From: JBALVO01 sp036961445
GTDB taxonomy: Bacteria > Pseudomonadota > Gammaproteobacteria > Pseudomonadales > Halieaceae
DNA length: 33,271 nt
Direction: 5' to 3'
NCBI GenBank assembly: GCA_036961445.1
Contig: JBALVO010000031.1
Location: forward strand, 1-33,271
Below are positions 16,995 to 27,479 of the stretch, in pieces (position 1 is the first letter of the stretch; every line of letters begins with the position of its first letter). A program made the position numbers and the translations under genes. Under the pieces are notes generated by a model. It was not told the DNA's origin, did no database searches, and saw only the letters and a program-made list of their open reading frames with translations.

Positions 16995-17677
16995 GTTGTT
17001 TCCTCTTGTGGAGTTGATTCGGTATTGATATGGCTCGTGGCTTTCAGGCCACCAATCAGGTAATCGACCAGGTGATCGAGCAGGGTGTCATTGTCAAAAT
17101 GGCTCATATCGCCCAGTGGCGTGTGCGCCAGAGAAGCGACTTCTGCCACCCCGTGGAAGACATTGGTACTCATAAACATCAATCGCAGGCGTCGCACGTC
17201 TGCGGGTAGGTCCGGCAGTAGCTGCGCCAGGGCGGCGTCCACTTTTAGCCAAAAGGGTTCGTAGATGCGGTTAAATTCTGCCGCTATCTCCGGGTTGTAT
17301 TCAGTCATTACCCTGGACATGAAGCGCACTGCGTCGGCCCCCCAGGGGGTATCCTGGGGTAGTTGCGCGAGGGGGCGCAAAGTGTTGCGAAACTCCTGGT
17401 GCAGGCAGGTTTTCGCCGGTTGCTGCTCGCGAATCCTGGCGGAACTTGCCTGCAGTTCGGCTGCAATCATTTTCACCAATGCTTTAATAACACCCGGCTT
17501 ATTGGTGAAGTGATAGTGCATGGCAGCTGAGTTTTTCGATCCCGCTGCAGCGCTGATCCGCCGCAGCGAAACCGCATTCAGTCCTTCCTCGGCATACAGG
17601 TGCAGCGCGGTGAGCAACAGGCGCTGGCGTGTCTCGCCGACGTGTTCACTGTCTGCAGTAGGTTGCTGGCCGGTCAT
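16991..17677 (-). CDS. TetR-family transcriptional regulator
   Basis: 228-residue one-component regulator. The N-terminal helix-turn-helix (about 16-62) contains VSLRRISAAAGSKNSAAMHYHFTNKPGVIKALV, with the HYHF segment typical of the recognition helix end. The C-terminal ligand-binding domain is unassigned. It overlaps the SDR gene upstream and the ACAD gene downstream by ATGA on both sides, so it is translated as part of the operon it probably represses. Its likely operator is the 16-bp palindrome at 18551-18566 over the operon promoter. The natural inducer is probably an acyl-CoA or free acid of the pathway (inference from context). Confidence 0.9.
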   Translation of the reverse strand: MTGQQPTADSEHVGETRQRLLLTALHLYAEEGLNAVSLRRISAAAGSKNSAAMHYHFTNKPGVIKALVKMIAAELQASSARIREQQPAKTCLHQEFRNTLRPLAQLPQDTPWGADAVRFMSRVMTEYNPEIAAEFNRIYEPFWLKVDAALAQLLPDLPADVRRLRLMFMSTNVFHGVAEVASLAHTPLGDMSHFDNDTLLDHLVDYLIGGLKATSHINTESTPQEETT

Positions 17678-18498
17678 TTTCCGGCCAGCTCCTGGGGCTT
17701 GGCGACACCGGGCATGAAGCTTGAGTATCTTACTGGGAACAGCCGTGATAGCAGTGAGGTATAGATTGCATCGTTACCTATAAGCAGTCTCTTCTTGCGC
17801 TTTTCAATGGCCCGTATCATCTGTGCGGCGGCAGACTCTGCTGTAGTGCGGGCGAATTTTTCAAACTCGCTGGCACGCTCATCCGGGTTTACATCCGGAT
17901 CGCCGCCCCGGGCATTGCGGGCAATGTTGGTTTTGATGCCGCCCGGATGTACGCAGCAAACATGGACATTGCTACCTTCCATTTCCTGGCGCAGGGCTTC
18001 GGTATAACCGCGCACAGCGAATTTTGAGGCATTGTAAGCGGACTGGGTCGGTACGCCGATGATGCCGAAGATGGAGGAAATATTGAGCAAGTGTCCCTGA
18101 CTTGATTTGCGCAACAGTGGCAGGAAAGCCATGGTGCCGTGGACTACACCCCAGAAATTGATATTCATCAGCCACTCAAGGTGCTCGTAATCGCTGTCCT
18201 GGACCATTGCCATGAGGGCGACTCCGGCATTGTTCACAACAATATCTACGTGTCCCTTTTCTGTCTCGATGTGTTCGGCCCAGGCGTGTACCGCGGCTCT
18301 ATCGGCTACATCCAGCACCCGGGTGCTGGCGGCTGCGTCGTTGTTTTCCAGGGCGGCTTGTGTCGCATCCAGCCCCTCGGCGTTGATGTCACTGAGGTAT
18401 AATTCGCAGCCCTCGCGGTTGAGTTGCTGAGCCAGTGCCCGGCCAATACCGGAGCCTGCACCCGTTATGACCGCTATTTTGCCTTGGGTATATGCCAT
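17674..18498 (-). CDS. Short-chain dehydrogenase/reductase (classical SDR)
   Basis: 274-residue NAD(P)-dependent oxidoreductase. TGAGSGIG is at 12-19, the structural motif VVNNAG at 87-92, catalytic Ser142 in NISSIFG, and Tyr155/Lys159 in SAYNASK. The conserved phrase GVPTQSAYNASKFAVRGYTEALRQE occurs in SDRs that act on hydroxy or keto groups of bulky substrates. Asp37 at the end of beta-2 (LYLSDINA) suggests NAD+ preference. It is first in the operon, with AAGGGAAC ahead of the ATG, and overlaps tetR by 4 nt. The substrate is unknown. Confidence 0.9.
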   Translation of the reverse strand: MAYTQGKIAVITGAGSGIGRALAQQLNREGCELYLSDINAEGLDATQAALENNDAAASTRVLDVADRAAVHAWAEHIETEKGHVDIVVNNAGVALMAMVQDSDYEHLEWLMNINFWGVVHGTMAFLPLLRKSSQGHLLNISSIFGIIGVPTQSAYNASKFAVRGYTEALRQEMEGSNVHVCCVHPGGIKTNIARNARGGDPDVNPDERASEFEKFARTTAESAAAQMIRAIEKRKKRLLIGNDAIYTSLLSRLFPVRYSSFMPGVAKPQELAGK

Positions 18499-18530
18499 GG
18501 GGGTTCCCTTTGTAAGCTTCAGGCCGGTCT

Positions 18531-18558
18531 ATGATAGGGTTTTTTACAATTAAAGCAA
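18531..18558 (-). promoter_or_regulatory. Promoter of the SDR-TetR-ACAD-ACAD-MFS operon
   Basis: On the minus strand TTGCTT (18558-18553) and TATCAT (18536-18531, 5 of 6 to TATAAT) are 16 bp apart, about 35 nt ahead of the SDR start codon. The -35 lies within the 16-bp palindrome, which is the expected geometry for TetR repression. Confidence 0.5.
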
Positions 18559-18566
18559 TTGCTTTA
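18551..18566. promoter_or_regulatory. Perfect 16-bp palindrome, candidate TetR operator
   Basis: TAAAGCAATTGCTTTA is identical to its reverse complement and overlaps the -35 of the minus-strand operon promoter. Its size and symmetry match TetR-family operators, and the operon encodes a TetR protein. It also lies in the spacer of a weaker plus-strand promoter-like pair (TTTACA at 18543-18548, TATGTT at 18565-18570), so both directions could be affected. Confidence 0.6.
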
Positions 18567-18637
18567 TGTTGTGCGTGCGGTGCTGCCTGCCCCGGTCATG
18601 GAGCCGGGTGTCGCGCAACATTCGTCTTCATCGCTTA

Positions 18638-18666
18638 TGGACAGTGCGCAGACGATCACCTACAAT
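18638..18666 (+). promoter_or_regulatory. Probable carA promoter (sigma-70)
   Basis: TGGACA (18638-18643) and TACAAT (18661-18666) each match consensus at 5 of 6 positions with the ideal 17-bp spacer. Transcription would start near 18673, about 157 nt before the carA start, placing the terminator at 18745-18780 inside the leader. No comparable promoter is visible between that terminator and carA. Confidence 0.6.
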
Positions 18667-18683
18667 CCCACGCCAGATTTGAC

Positions 18684-18746
18684 ATGCTCGTGCGGCGCGC
18701 CGGGCACTGTATATCCCAGAGAATAACCAGAGCCGAATTTATGTAA
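18684..18746 (+). CDS. Possible carA leader peptide (20 codons)
   Basis: A short frame starting at ATG 18684, about 11 nt after the predicted transcription start, encodes 20 residues with four arginines (codons 4, 5, 13 and 16; CGG, CGC, AGA, AGA) and stops at TAA 18744-18746, at the foot of the terminator stem. A ribosome finishing this peptide would cover the 5' arm. No good ribosome site is seen, so translation is uncertain. Coupling to arginine or pyrimidine supply is inferred from the carA function only. Confidence 0.25.
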   Translation: MLVRRAGHCISQRITRAEFM

Positions 18747-18781
18747 AAAAGCGAGATGTGGATTTCCATCTCGCTTTTTTT
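18745..18781 (+). terminator. Strong intrinsic terminator / attenuator in the carA leader
   Basis: Stem GCGAGATG (18751-18758) with CATCTCGC (18767-18774), 8-nt loop, preceded by six A and followed by seven T, so A and T tracts extend the stem to 14 bp. It has the canonical form of a terminator on the plus strand and is near-symmetric on the minus strand. It sits 49 nt before the carA start and no plus-strand gene precedes it for 5 kb, so attenuation of carAB is the best explanation. Confidence 0.8.
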
Positions 18782-18829
18782 ACGAGCGCGCGCGGTCAAC
18801 GTTATTCCACTGATTATTTGGAGGTTTGC

Positions 18830-20017
18830 TTGTTCAGTCCGGCCATATTAGCCCTTGAAGATGGCAGTATTTTCAAAGGTTTGGCGATAGGTGCTGAGGG
18901 CGCCTCGGTGGGTGAAGTGGTTTTTAATACCGCCATGAGCGGTTATCAGGAAATCCTTACCGACCCTTCATACGCCCAGCAGATCGTCACTCTTACTTAC
19001 CCGCATATCGGTAATACCGGCACCAACGCCGAGGACGAGGAGTCCGCCTCTATCTGGGCTACAGGCCTGGTTATTCGTGATCTGCCGCTATTGGCCAGCA
19101 ACTACCGCAGCGAACAGGGCTTGCAGGAGTACCTGTGCAGCCGCGGAATTGTGGCTATATCCGATATCGATACTCGCCGACTGACCCGTATTCTCAGGGA
19201 GAAGGGTGCGCTCAATGGCTGCATTATGGCTGGTGCAGGCATTGATGAAGCGCAAGCGCTGGAGCAAGCTCGCGGGTTTGCTGGTCTGAAAGGTATGGAT
19301 CTTGCCAGGGAAGTCACGGTTGCCCAGAGCTATCCATGGACGCAAGGTAGCTGGGAGATTGGTGTTGGCTATACACAGCGCCCCGTCTCTGAGTTGCCAC
19401 GGCATGTAGTGGCCTACGATTTTGGCGTTAAGCGCAACATCCTGCGGATGCTGGTTGATCGGGGGTGCCGCCTGACGGTAGTGCCAGCGCAGACCCCGGC
19501 GGCGGAAGTGCTGGCACTTAATCCCGACGGGGTTTTTCTGTCCAACGGACCGGGTGATCCGGAGCCATGTACTTACGCGATTGCAGCTATTCAGGCTATT
19601 CTGGATACAGATATTCCCGTGTTTGGCATTTGCCTGGGTCACCAGTTACTGGGTCTGGCCAGTGGTGCCACCACCGTAAAGATGAAATTTGGTCATCATG
19701 GTGCCAACCATCCGGTACAGAACCTGGATGACGGCACCGTGCTAATCACCAGCCAGAATCACGGCTTTGCGGTGGATGACGCTAATCTTCCGGCTAATCT
19801 GCGCATTACCCACAAATCGCTATTTGATGGCTCCTTGCAGGGCATCCACCGCACCGACAAGAATGCGTTCAGTTTTCAGGGTCATCCGGAGGCCAGCCCT
19901 GGCCCCCATGATGCAGCGCCCTTATTTGATCATTTCATCGAGTTGATTGAAGCTAGAGCGACCGCCCGCGCCGCCGATGACAGTTCCACTGATAGCCTCT
20001 GCACAGGAAGAAGTTAA
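18830..20017 (+). CDS. carA: Carbamoyl-phosphate synthase small (glutaminase) subunit
   Basis: Hydrolyses glutamine and channels ammonia to CarB for carbamoyl phosphate used in arginine and pyrimidine synthesis. The 395-residue form starts at TTG 18830, which has GGAGG 5 nt upstream and begins MFSPAILALEDGSIFKG, the usual N-terminus; the longer frame from 18758 runs through the terminator and is rejected. The class I amidotransferase triad is Cys268 (GICLGHQ), His352 and Glu354 (GHPEASPGP). It is followed by carB after 6 nt. The usual gammaproteobacterial neighbour dapB is absent upstream. Confidence 0.97.
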   Translation: MFSPAILALEDGSIFKGLAIGAEGASVGEVVFNTAMSGYQEILTDPSYAQQIVTLTYPHIGNTGTNAEDEESASIWATGLVIRDLPLLASNYRSEQGLQEYLCSRGIVAISDIDTRRLTRILREKGALNGCIMAGAGIDEAQALEQARGFAGLKGMDLAREVTVAQSYPWTQGSWEIGVGYTQRPVSELPRHVVAYDFGVKRNILRMLVDRGCRLTVVPAQTPAAEVLALNPDGVFLSNGPGDPEPCTYAIAAIQAILDTDIPVFGICLGHQLLGLASGATTVKMKFGHHGANHPVQNLDDGTVLITSQNHGFAVDDANLPANLRITHKSLFDGSLQGIHRTDKNAFSFQGHPEASPGPHDAAPLFDHFIELIEARATARAADDSSTDSLCTGRS

Positions 20018-20023
20018 GCCCGT

Positions 20024-23241
<3,218 letters not shown>

Positions 23242-23245
<4 letters not shown>

Positions 23246-23718
23246 ACAAATTTCCAATGACAGCAACCGGAGAAGCGGCCCTGCGCGAGGAACTGGAGCG
23301 ATTGAAGAGAGTAGAGCGGCCGCGCATTGTGCAGGCCATCGCCGAAGCGCGTGAGCACGGTGACCTGAAAGAAAATGCCGAGTACCACGCCGCGCGGGAG
23401 CAACAGAGCTTTACCGAGGGCCGTGTGCTGGAGCTCGAGGGAAAATTGGGCAACGCGCAGGTCATTGATGTGACGTCTATTCCCAAAACGGGCAAGGTTA
23501 TCTTTGGCACCACTATCGACCTGATTAATCTGGCGACTGATGCCACGGTGACCTATCGTATTGTGGGCGAGGACGAGGCAGACGTGAAAAAAAATCGCAT
23601 CTCAGTGGGTTCTCCCATTGCGCGAGCGCTGATCGGCAAGGAAGAGGGCGACGTTGTGGTGGTGAAGGCGCCCAGTGGCGACATTGAATACGAAATTGAC
23701 CTGGTGCAACACATCTGA
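23242..23718 (+). CDS. greA: Transcript cleavage factor GreA
   Basis: 158-residue elongation factor that enters the RNA polymerase secondary channel and stimulates cleavage of backtracked RNA. The N-terminal coiled coil (about 1-75) carries the acidic tip signature GDLKENAEYHAARE, and the C-terminal FKBP-like domain has SVGSPIARALIGKEEGDVV. The start overlaps the carB stop by ATGA, the standard arrangement in gammaproteobacteria. No clear terminator follows in the 114-bp gap before feoA. Confidence 0.97.
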
Positions 23719-23775
23719 TGGGCTGGGTGACGCTGTTTTGTTGCAGGAGCGGTACTGCCTGGTATTAAGCTGCAT

Positions 23776-23794
23776 GCAAATAGTTCTCATTTAG
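23776..23794. promoter_or_regulatory. Weak Fur-box-like site before feoA
   Basis: The 19 bp starting GCAAATAGTTCTCATTTAG match the Fur consensus GATAATGATAATCATTATC at 10 of 19 positions, including the TCATT core, in the AT-rich stretch 39-57 nt ahead of feoA. feo operons are commonly Fur-repressed, which supports the call. A weak promoter pair (TTGCAG 23741-23746 and TATTAA 23763-23768) lies just upstream. Confidence 0.4.
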
Positions 23795-23832
23795 TTTAGT
23801 ATTGTTTTTTTGCAACGATACCCAAGATAGCT

Positions 23833-24084
23833 ATGAGTCTCTCTCTATGGTCGCTCAACGCCGGCGACCGCTGTGAAATCCTGAGTTATGACGACGCCCT
23901 CGCCGAGAAATACCGGATCAGATTAATGGAATTCGGCTTTCATCCTGGCGAGGTGGTGACTTGTGTACATTCCCTCGCTTTTGGCGCCCCCAAGGTCTAC
24001 CGGGTTAGCAATACCATTTTCTCTTTGGACGATGAGGTCGCCACTCATGTCCGGGTCAGGCTTGCCGACGACGCTCATGAGTAA
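23833..24084 (+). CDS. feoA: Ferrous iron transport protein A
   Basis: 83-residue SH3-like cytosolic protein that supports FeoB. The start of the domain (LNAGDRCEILSY), the central RIRLMEFGFHPGEVV and the C-terminal GAPKVYRVSNTIFSLDDEVATHVRV match the FeoA pattern of L-x-x-G and R-L-x-x-x-G-x-x-x-G. It overlaps feoB by 8 nt. No strong ribosome site precedes the ATG. The gene is inserted between greA and yhbY, which are usually adjacent or close. Confidence 0.93.
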   Translation: MSLSLWSLNAGDRCEILSYDDALAEKYRIRLMEFGFHPGEVVTCVHSLAFGAPKVYRVSNTIFSLDDEVATHVRVRLADDAHE

Positions 24085-25912
24085 AGTCATTCTTATTGGC
24101 AGCCCCAACTCGGGGAAGAGCCTGCTGTTCAATCGTCTTACTGGATTACAGCAAAAAGTTGCCAATTTCCCCGGTATTACTGTGGATGTAGGATCAGGCC
24201 GGATGCAGGCCTTGCACGACACGGTACTGGTTGATTTTCCTGGTACTTACTCCTTACAGGCGATTTCTGCTGAGGAGCAGGTCGCGGTGGATTACTTTGA
24301 GCATGCACTGGACGATGTCGATGTCAGTCATGTGCTGTGCGTGATAGATGCAACCCGCCTGGAGAAAAGCCTTTATTTTACCCTGCAGGTCATTCGCGAT
24401 TGTGAGCGCCATGGTAAGAGTGTGACTGTGCTGGCGAATATGATGGATGTATTGGAGTCGCATGGCCTGGGCCTGGATATCGAGGAGCTGGCCGCGGCAT
24501 TGCATACACCGGTATTGCCGATATCGGCTCGTTCAGGCAAGGGCTTGGACGCCATTATTGAGCAACTGCGAAACACCCCGGCAGCGGAAGACTTTATTGC
24601 CCGCGGTCATCTGGTGGACACTCCCGATGAGCTATTGCGCGGCGCAGCGCACCAGTTGGCCAGACGCTACGGGCCCAAGGGTGACGTGCTTATCAAGACC
24701 CAGACCCGCTTGGACAGTTTCTTTTTGCACTCGACCACTGGCGGTCTGGCGTTTTTCGGCATCATGTATTTGCTGTTTCAATCAATATTTACCTGGGCGG
24801 CGCCCATGATGGACGCCGTGGAGTCTGTGCTGGGCTGGATGGCCAATCTGGTGGTGCCGCTTATAGGTAATCAGTTGGTGCAGGATTTCACCTCCGACGC
24901 CTTGTTTAGCGGTATCGGTGCCTTCCTGGTCTTTGTGCCACAGATTTTTGTTTTGACCTTTGTTATCGGTTTGCTGGAGGACTCGGGTTATATGGCCCGG
25001 GCTGCACTGATATGTCATAAGCCCCTGCGTTGGTTTGGTCTGACCGGTAAAAGCTTTATTCCCATGCTGTCCGGAGTCGCCTGCGCCATTCCAGCTATCT
25101 ATGCCGCCCGTGCTATTGATTCTCCGCGTAAACGGCTGTTGACCTACATGGCCATCCCGCTGATGCCATGCTCAGCCCGCTTGCCTGTTTACACTCTGCT
25201 GATTGCCGCGTTTATTCCCTCAGGAACTGCCTTGGGCGGGCTGTTGGGCTGGCAGGGCCTGGCCATGTTCGGCATTTATTTCTTCGGCATGCTCTGCGGG
25301 CTGCTGGTGACAGCAGTGGTATCGCGCACCAGTAAAGATCATTTTACCGACCTGCCCTTTGTGCTGGAACTGCCACCGTATCGGGTGCCGGGTTTAAAGC
25401 CACTGCTGCGCAACTCGTGGAACCGCTCCAAGCACTTTGTGACCAAGGCAGGCAAAATCATATTTACTGTGACGGTGGTGGTCTGGTGTCTGGGCTATTT
25501 CCCCAACCATGGTGCCGACCTGGGAGCTTCCTGGCTGGGGCAGATTGGCCGGTTTATTGAACCCGTGTTTACGCCTATGGGGCTGGACTGGCGCTATGGA
25601 GTGGCAATCTTTACCTCATTCCTGGCGCGGGAAGTCTTTGTGGGCACCCTGGGTACCATCTTTGGTATCGAGTCCGCAGAGCAGAATATGACACCGCTGG
25701 TAGCGCACATCCAGTCCAGTGAGCTGACTATCGGGTCAGGACTGGCGCTACTGGTGTTTTTCGCCATAGCGCTGCAGTGTGTGTCCACTCTGGCTATTTT
25801 GTCCAAGGAGAGTGGCTCTGGCTCGTTGGCGATTAAAATGTTTGTGGCTTATTTCTTGTTTGCCTACCTGGTTGCAGTAGCGGTGTTTCAACTGACCGGA
25901 TTGTTTACGTAA
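24077..25912 (+). CDS. feoB: Ferrous iron transporter FeoB
   Basis: 611-residue inner membrane Fe(II) transporter with an N-terminal GTPase domain. G motifs: GSPNSGKS (8-15; Ser replaces the usual second Asn of GNPNSGKT), DFPGTYSL (about 53-60), NMMD and SARSGKG. The membrane part has the two gate motifs, SGVACAIPAIYAARAI and MPCSARLPVYTLL, and the late QCVSTLAILSKESGS. Start ATG 24077 overlaps feoA by 8 nt and puts G1 at the proper distance; the frame from 23963 overlaps feoA too deeply. It is shorter than E. coli FeoB (773) mainly in the GTPase-to-membrane linker and C-terminus; all core helices seem present. No feoC follows. Confidence 0.95.
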   Translation: MSKVILIGSPNSGKSLLFNRLTGLQQKVANFPGITVDVGSGRMQALHDTVLVDFPGTYSLQAISAEEQVAVDYFEHALDDVDVSHVLCVIDATRLEKSLYFTLQVIRDCERHGKSVTVLANMMDVLESHGLGLDIEELAAALHTPVLPISARSGKGLDAIIEQLRNTPAAEDFIARGHLVDTPDELLRGAAHQLARRYGPKGDVLIKTQTRLDSFFLHSTTGGLAFFGIMYLLFQSIFTWAAPMMDAVESVLGWMANLVVPLIGNQLVQDFTSDALFSGIGAFLVFVPQIFVLTFVIGLLEDSGYMARAALICHKPLRWFGLTGKSFIPMLSGVACAIPAIYAARAIDSPRKRLLTYMAIPLMPCSARLPVYTLLIAAFIPSGTALGGLLGWQGLAMFGIYFFGMLCGLLVTAVVSRTSKDHFTDLPFVLELPPYRVPGLKPLLRNSWNRSKHFVTKAGKIIFTVTVVVWCLGYFPNHGADLGASWLGQIGRFIEPVFTPMGLDWRYGVAIFTSFLAREVFVGTLGTIFGIESAEQNMTPLVAHIQSSELTIGSGLALLVFFAIALQCVSTLAILSKESGSGSLAIKMFVAYFLFAYLVAVAVFQLTGLFT

Positions 25913-25918
25913 GCGCCG

Positions 25919-26263
25919 CTAATCAACTCTCTCATGCTGAAACAAGCGCACCTCTGCCAACACCAGCTGCGCTGCCAATTTGACCATTAACGAGTGGTTC
26001 TCTTTGCGGATACCTTCCAGGCCAGTGTTTATTTGCTGATACAGGGTTTCTTTCTCATCGTGTTTGATGCTATCGGGAAGCTCAACACTGAAGCTGTACT
26101 GTTCTGATTCTCGCAACTGGGCGTAGATCTGGGTTAACTGGTTAGCAGCGAAATCAATGAGTTGCTCATCCGCGCCTTTGGTGGCCAGCAGGGCGCGCAG
26201 TTGCCGTTCCAAAAAAGCCAGGCCCTGGGCCTGTTGTGACGGGAAATCCAGGATTTCTCCCAT
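25919..26263 (-). CDS. Small protein of unknown function
   Basis: 114 residues, not recognised. It is soluble, mildly acidic and probably all helical, with heptad-like Leu patterns (LAFLERQLRALLATKG, LIDFAANQLTQIYAQLRE, LMVKLAAQLVLAEVRLF). No signal peptide, membrane segment, cysteine cluster or enzymatic motif is seen. It converges on feoB with only 6 nt between the stop codons, and lies between feoB and yhbY. The ribosome site is weak (AGAGATAAC). Codon use looks like its neighbours, and the frame is clean, so it is probably a real gene. Confidence 0.7.
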   Translation of the reverse strand: MGEILDFPSQQAQGLAFLERQLRALLATKGADEQLIDFAANQLTQIYAQLRESEQYSFSVELPDSIKHDEKETLYQQINTGLEGIRKENHSLMVKLAAQLVLAEVRLFQHERVD

Positions 26264-26395
26264 GCTTTGTTATCTCTGCCTGACATCGATGTTGACATCA
26301 TAGCCATACCGACGAAGGGCGAAAAGGCCTTTTGCAGATACCACTACCGTTCCTGATTGAGGCCTATAACCGCGACCGTGAAATAAAGTGGTGAG
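26264..26395. other. 132-bp spacer with small palindromes
   Basis: The gap between the unknown gene and the yhbY stop holds two short perfect palindromes: ACATCGATGT (about 26283-26292) and AAAAGGCCTTTT (26322-26333). The second could form a weak terminator for neither strand clearly. No coding potential is seen. Confidence 0.3.
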
Positions 26396-26707
26396 TTATA
26401 CGCGGCGAATCAGGTTGGACAGCCGCGGATCCGGTTTGGCCGTGCGCCGCACGATCAAAATAACGTTGCCGATACTCTGCACGATATCAGCGCCGGTTTG
26501 CTTGCAGACTTCCTGTGTCGTCTCGGCGCGCGCTTCGCGCGAGCCCAAAGAGAGTTTGACCTTGATCAGCTCATGGTCATTCAGGGCCCGGTCCAGTTCT
26601 GCGATCACTGTTTCGGTGAGGCCATTACCGGCGATGGTAACAACTGGCTTCAGCTTGTGACCGATGGTGCGCAGCCGTTTGATTTCCTGATTCGTTCTCT
26701 TGCTCAT
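26396..26707 (-). CDS. yhbY: Ribosome-assembly RNA-binding protein YhbY (CRM domain)
   Basis: 103-residue CRM-domain protein associated with pre-50S ribosomal subunits. The start MSKRTNQEIKRLRTIGHKLKPVVTIA and the loop GNGLTET (28-34) followed by ELDRALNDHELIKVKL are characteristic. ATG 26707 is chosen over a codon at 26725 because it matches family length (97 in E. coli). It is divergent from rlmE, as in E. coli and Pseudomonas. Confidence 0.95.
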   Translation of the reverse strand: MSKRTNQEIKRLRTIGHKLKPVVTIAGNGLTETVIAELDRALNDHELIKVKLSLGSREARAETTQEVCKQTGADIVQSIGNVILIVRRTAKPDPRLSNLIRRV

Positions 26708-26720
26708 AGTGTTTCCAAGG

Positions 26721-26755
26721 TACAATAGCCGCCGGTGTGCGGGGCGCGTATTCTA
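26721..26755. promoter_or_regulatory. Divergent -10 elements for yhbY and rlmE
   Basis: In the 92-bp gap the plus strand has TACAAT (26721-26726) for rlmE, with TTGCTC 15 bp upstream inside the yhbY start region. The minus strand has TAGAAT (26755-26750) for yhbY with only a poor -35. Both -10 boxes are 5 of 6 to consensus; -35 support is weak. Confidence 0.35.
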
Positions 26756-26799
26756 CACAAGCCGTCCCAGCCACGAAACCTGTACTTTAGCGACCAATA

Positions 26800-27426
26800 A
26801 TGAGCAAAAAGAAATCTTCCAGTAAAGGCTGGTTGAAAGAGCATCGGGATGACCCTTACGTGCAGCAGGCTTTGCGCGATGGGTATCGTTCGCGTGCCTG
26901 CTACAAGCTGCTGGAACTGCAGGACAAGGACCGCCTGTTCCGCCCCGGTATGACAGTGCTGGACCTGGGTAGTGCTCCCGGAGGTTGGTCCCAGGTGGCA
27001 GCCGAGTTGGTGGGACACAAGGGCCGGGTAATCGCCTCGGATATACTGCCCATGGATGGTCTGGCCGGTGTTGAGTTCATTCAGGGGGATTTTACCGAAG
27101 AAGAGGTATTTGCCCGGATTCAGGACGCTATCGGCGACCAGCCGCTGGACCTGGTGATCTCTGATATGGCGCCCAATATCAGCGGAATGAACGCATTGGA
27201 CCAGCCGCGGTCTATGTATTTGGTAGAGCTGGCAGTGCATATGGCGCGTGAGGTTTTGACCCCGGGTGGGTCATTTGTGGCCAAAGTGTTTCAGGGCGAA
27301 GGCTTTGAAGAGCTCATGCGTGATTGCAAAACCTCCTTTGCAACGGTTATAACTCGTAAACCCAAGGCGTCCAGAGCGCGTTCACGTGAGGTGTACCTGG
27401 TAGCGAAGAAGCTTAAGGGCGGCTAA
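26800..27426 (+). CDS. rlmE: 23S rRNA (uridine-2552 2'-O) methyltransferase
   Basis: 208-residue RlmE/FtsJ, which methylates U2552 in the A loop of 23S rRNA in the late 50S subunit using SAM. The SAM motif is LDLGSAPGGWSQVAAE (54-69). The catalytic tetrad is complete: Lys36, Asp122, Lys162 and Glu197, each two residues before the E. coli positions (38, 124, 164, 199). The start has no evident ribosome site. It precedes ftsH as in other gammaproteobacteria, but with a 245-bp spacer carrying its own promoters for ftsH. Confidence 0.97.
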   Translation: MSKKKSSSKGWLKEHRDDPYVQQALRDGYRSRACYKLLELQDKDRLFRPGMTVLDLGSAPGGWSQVAAELVGHKGRVIASDILPMDGLAGVEFIQGDFTEEEVFARIQDAIGDQPLDLVISDMAPNISGMNALDQPRSMYLVELAVHMAREVLTPGGSFVAKVFQGEGFEELMRDCKTSFATVITRKPKASRARSREVYLVAKKLKGG

Positions 27427-27444
27427 TAGTATTATCTGATCCCT

Positions 27445-27472
27445 CTTGAAACTTGGAGTGATCGCCCCAACT
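27445..27472 (+). promoter_or_regulatory. ftsH: Sigma-32 (RpoH) heat-shock promoter for ftsH
   Basis: CTTGAAA (27445-27451), a 13-bp spacer and CCCCAACT (27465-27472) nearly match the heat-shock consensus CTTGAAA-N(11-16)-CCCCATnT; the only mismatch is T to A in the -10. It starts 19 nt past the rlmE stop. ftsH is a heat-shock gene in E. coli, consistent with this site. Confidence 0.75.
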
Positions 27473-27479
27473 GTAGTAA

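Noticed and set aside
1..18498. Mobile genomic island
   Set aside because: No transposase, integrase, att-like direct repeats or tRNA boundary is seen on the left side, and base composition resembles the housekeeping region.
18531..18746. 71-codon frame in the gap before carA as a full gene
   Set aside because: No ribosome site at its first ATG, and it begins upstream of the predicted transcription start; only the last 20 codons are kept as a possible leader peptide.
23719..23775. Terminator after greA
   Set aside because: The possible stems are 4 bp or less, so readthrough into feoA cannot be excluded.
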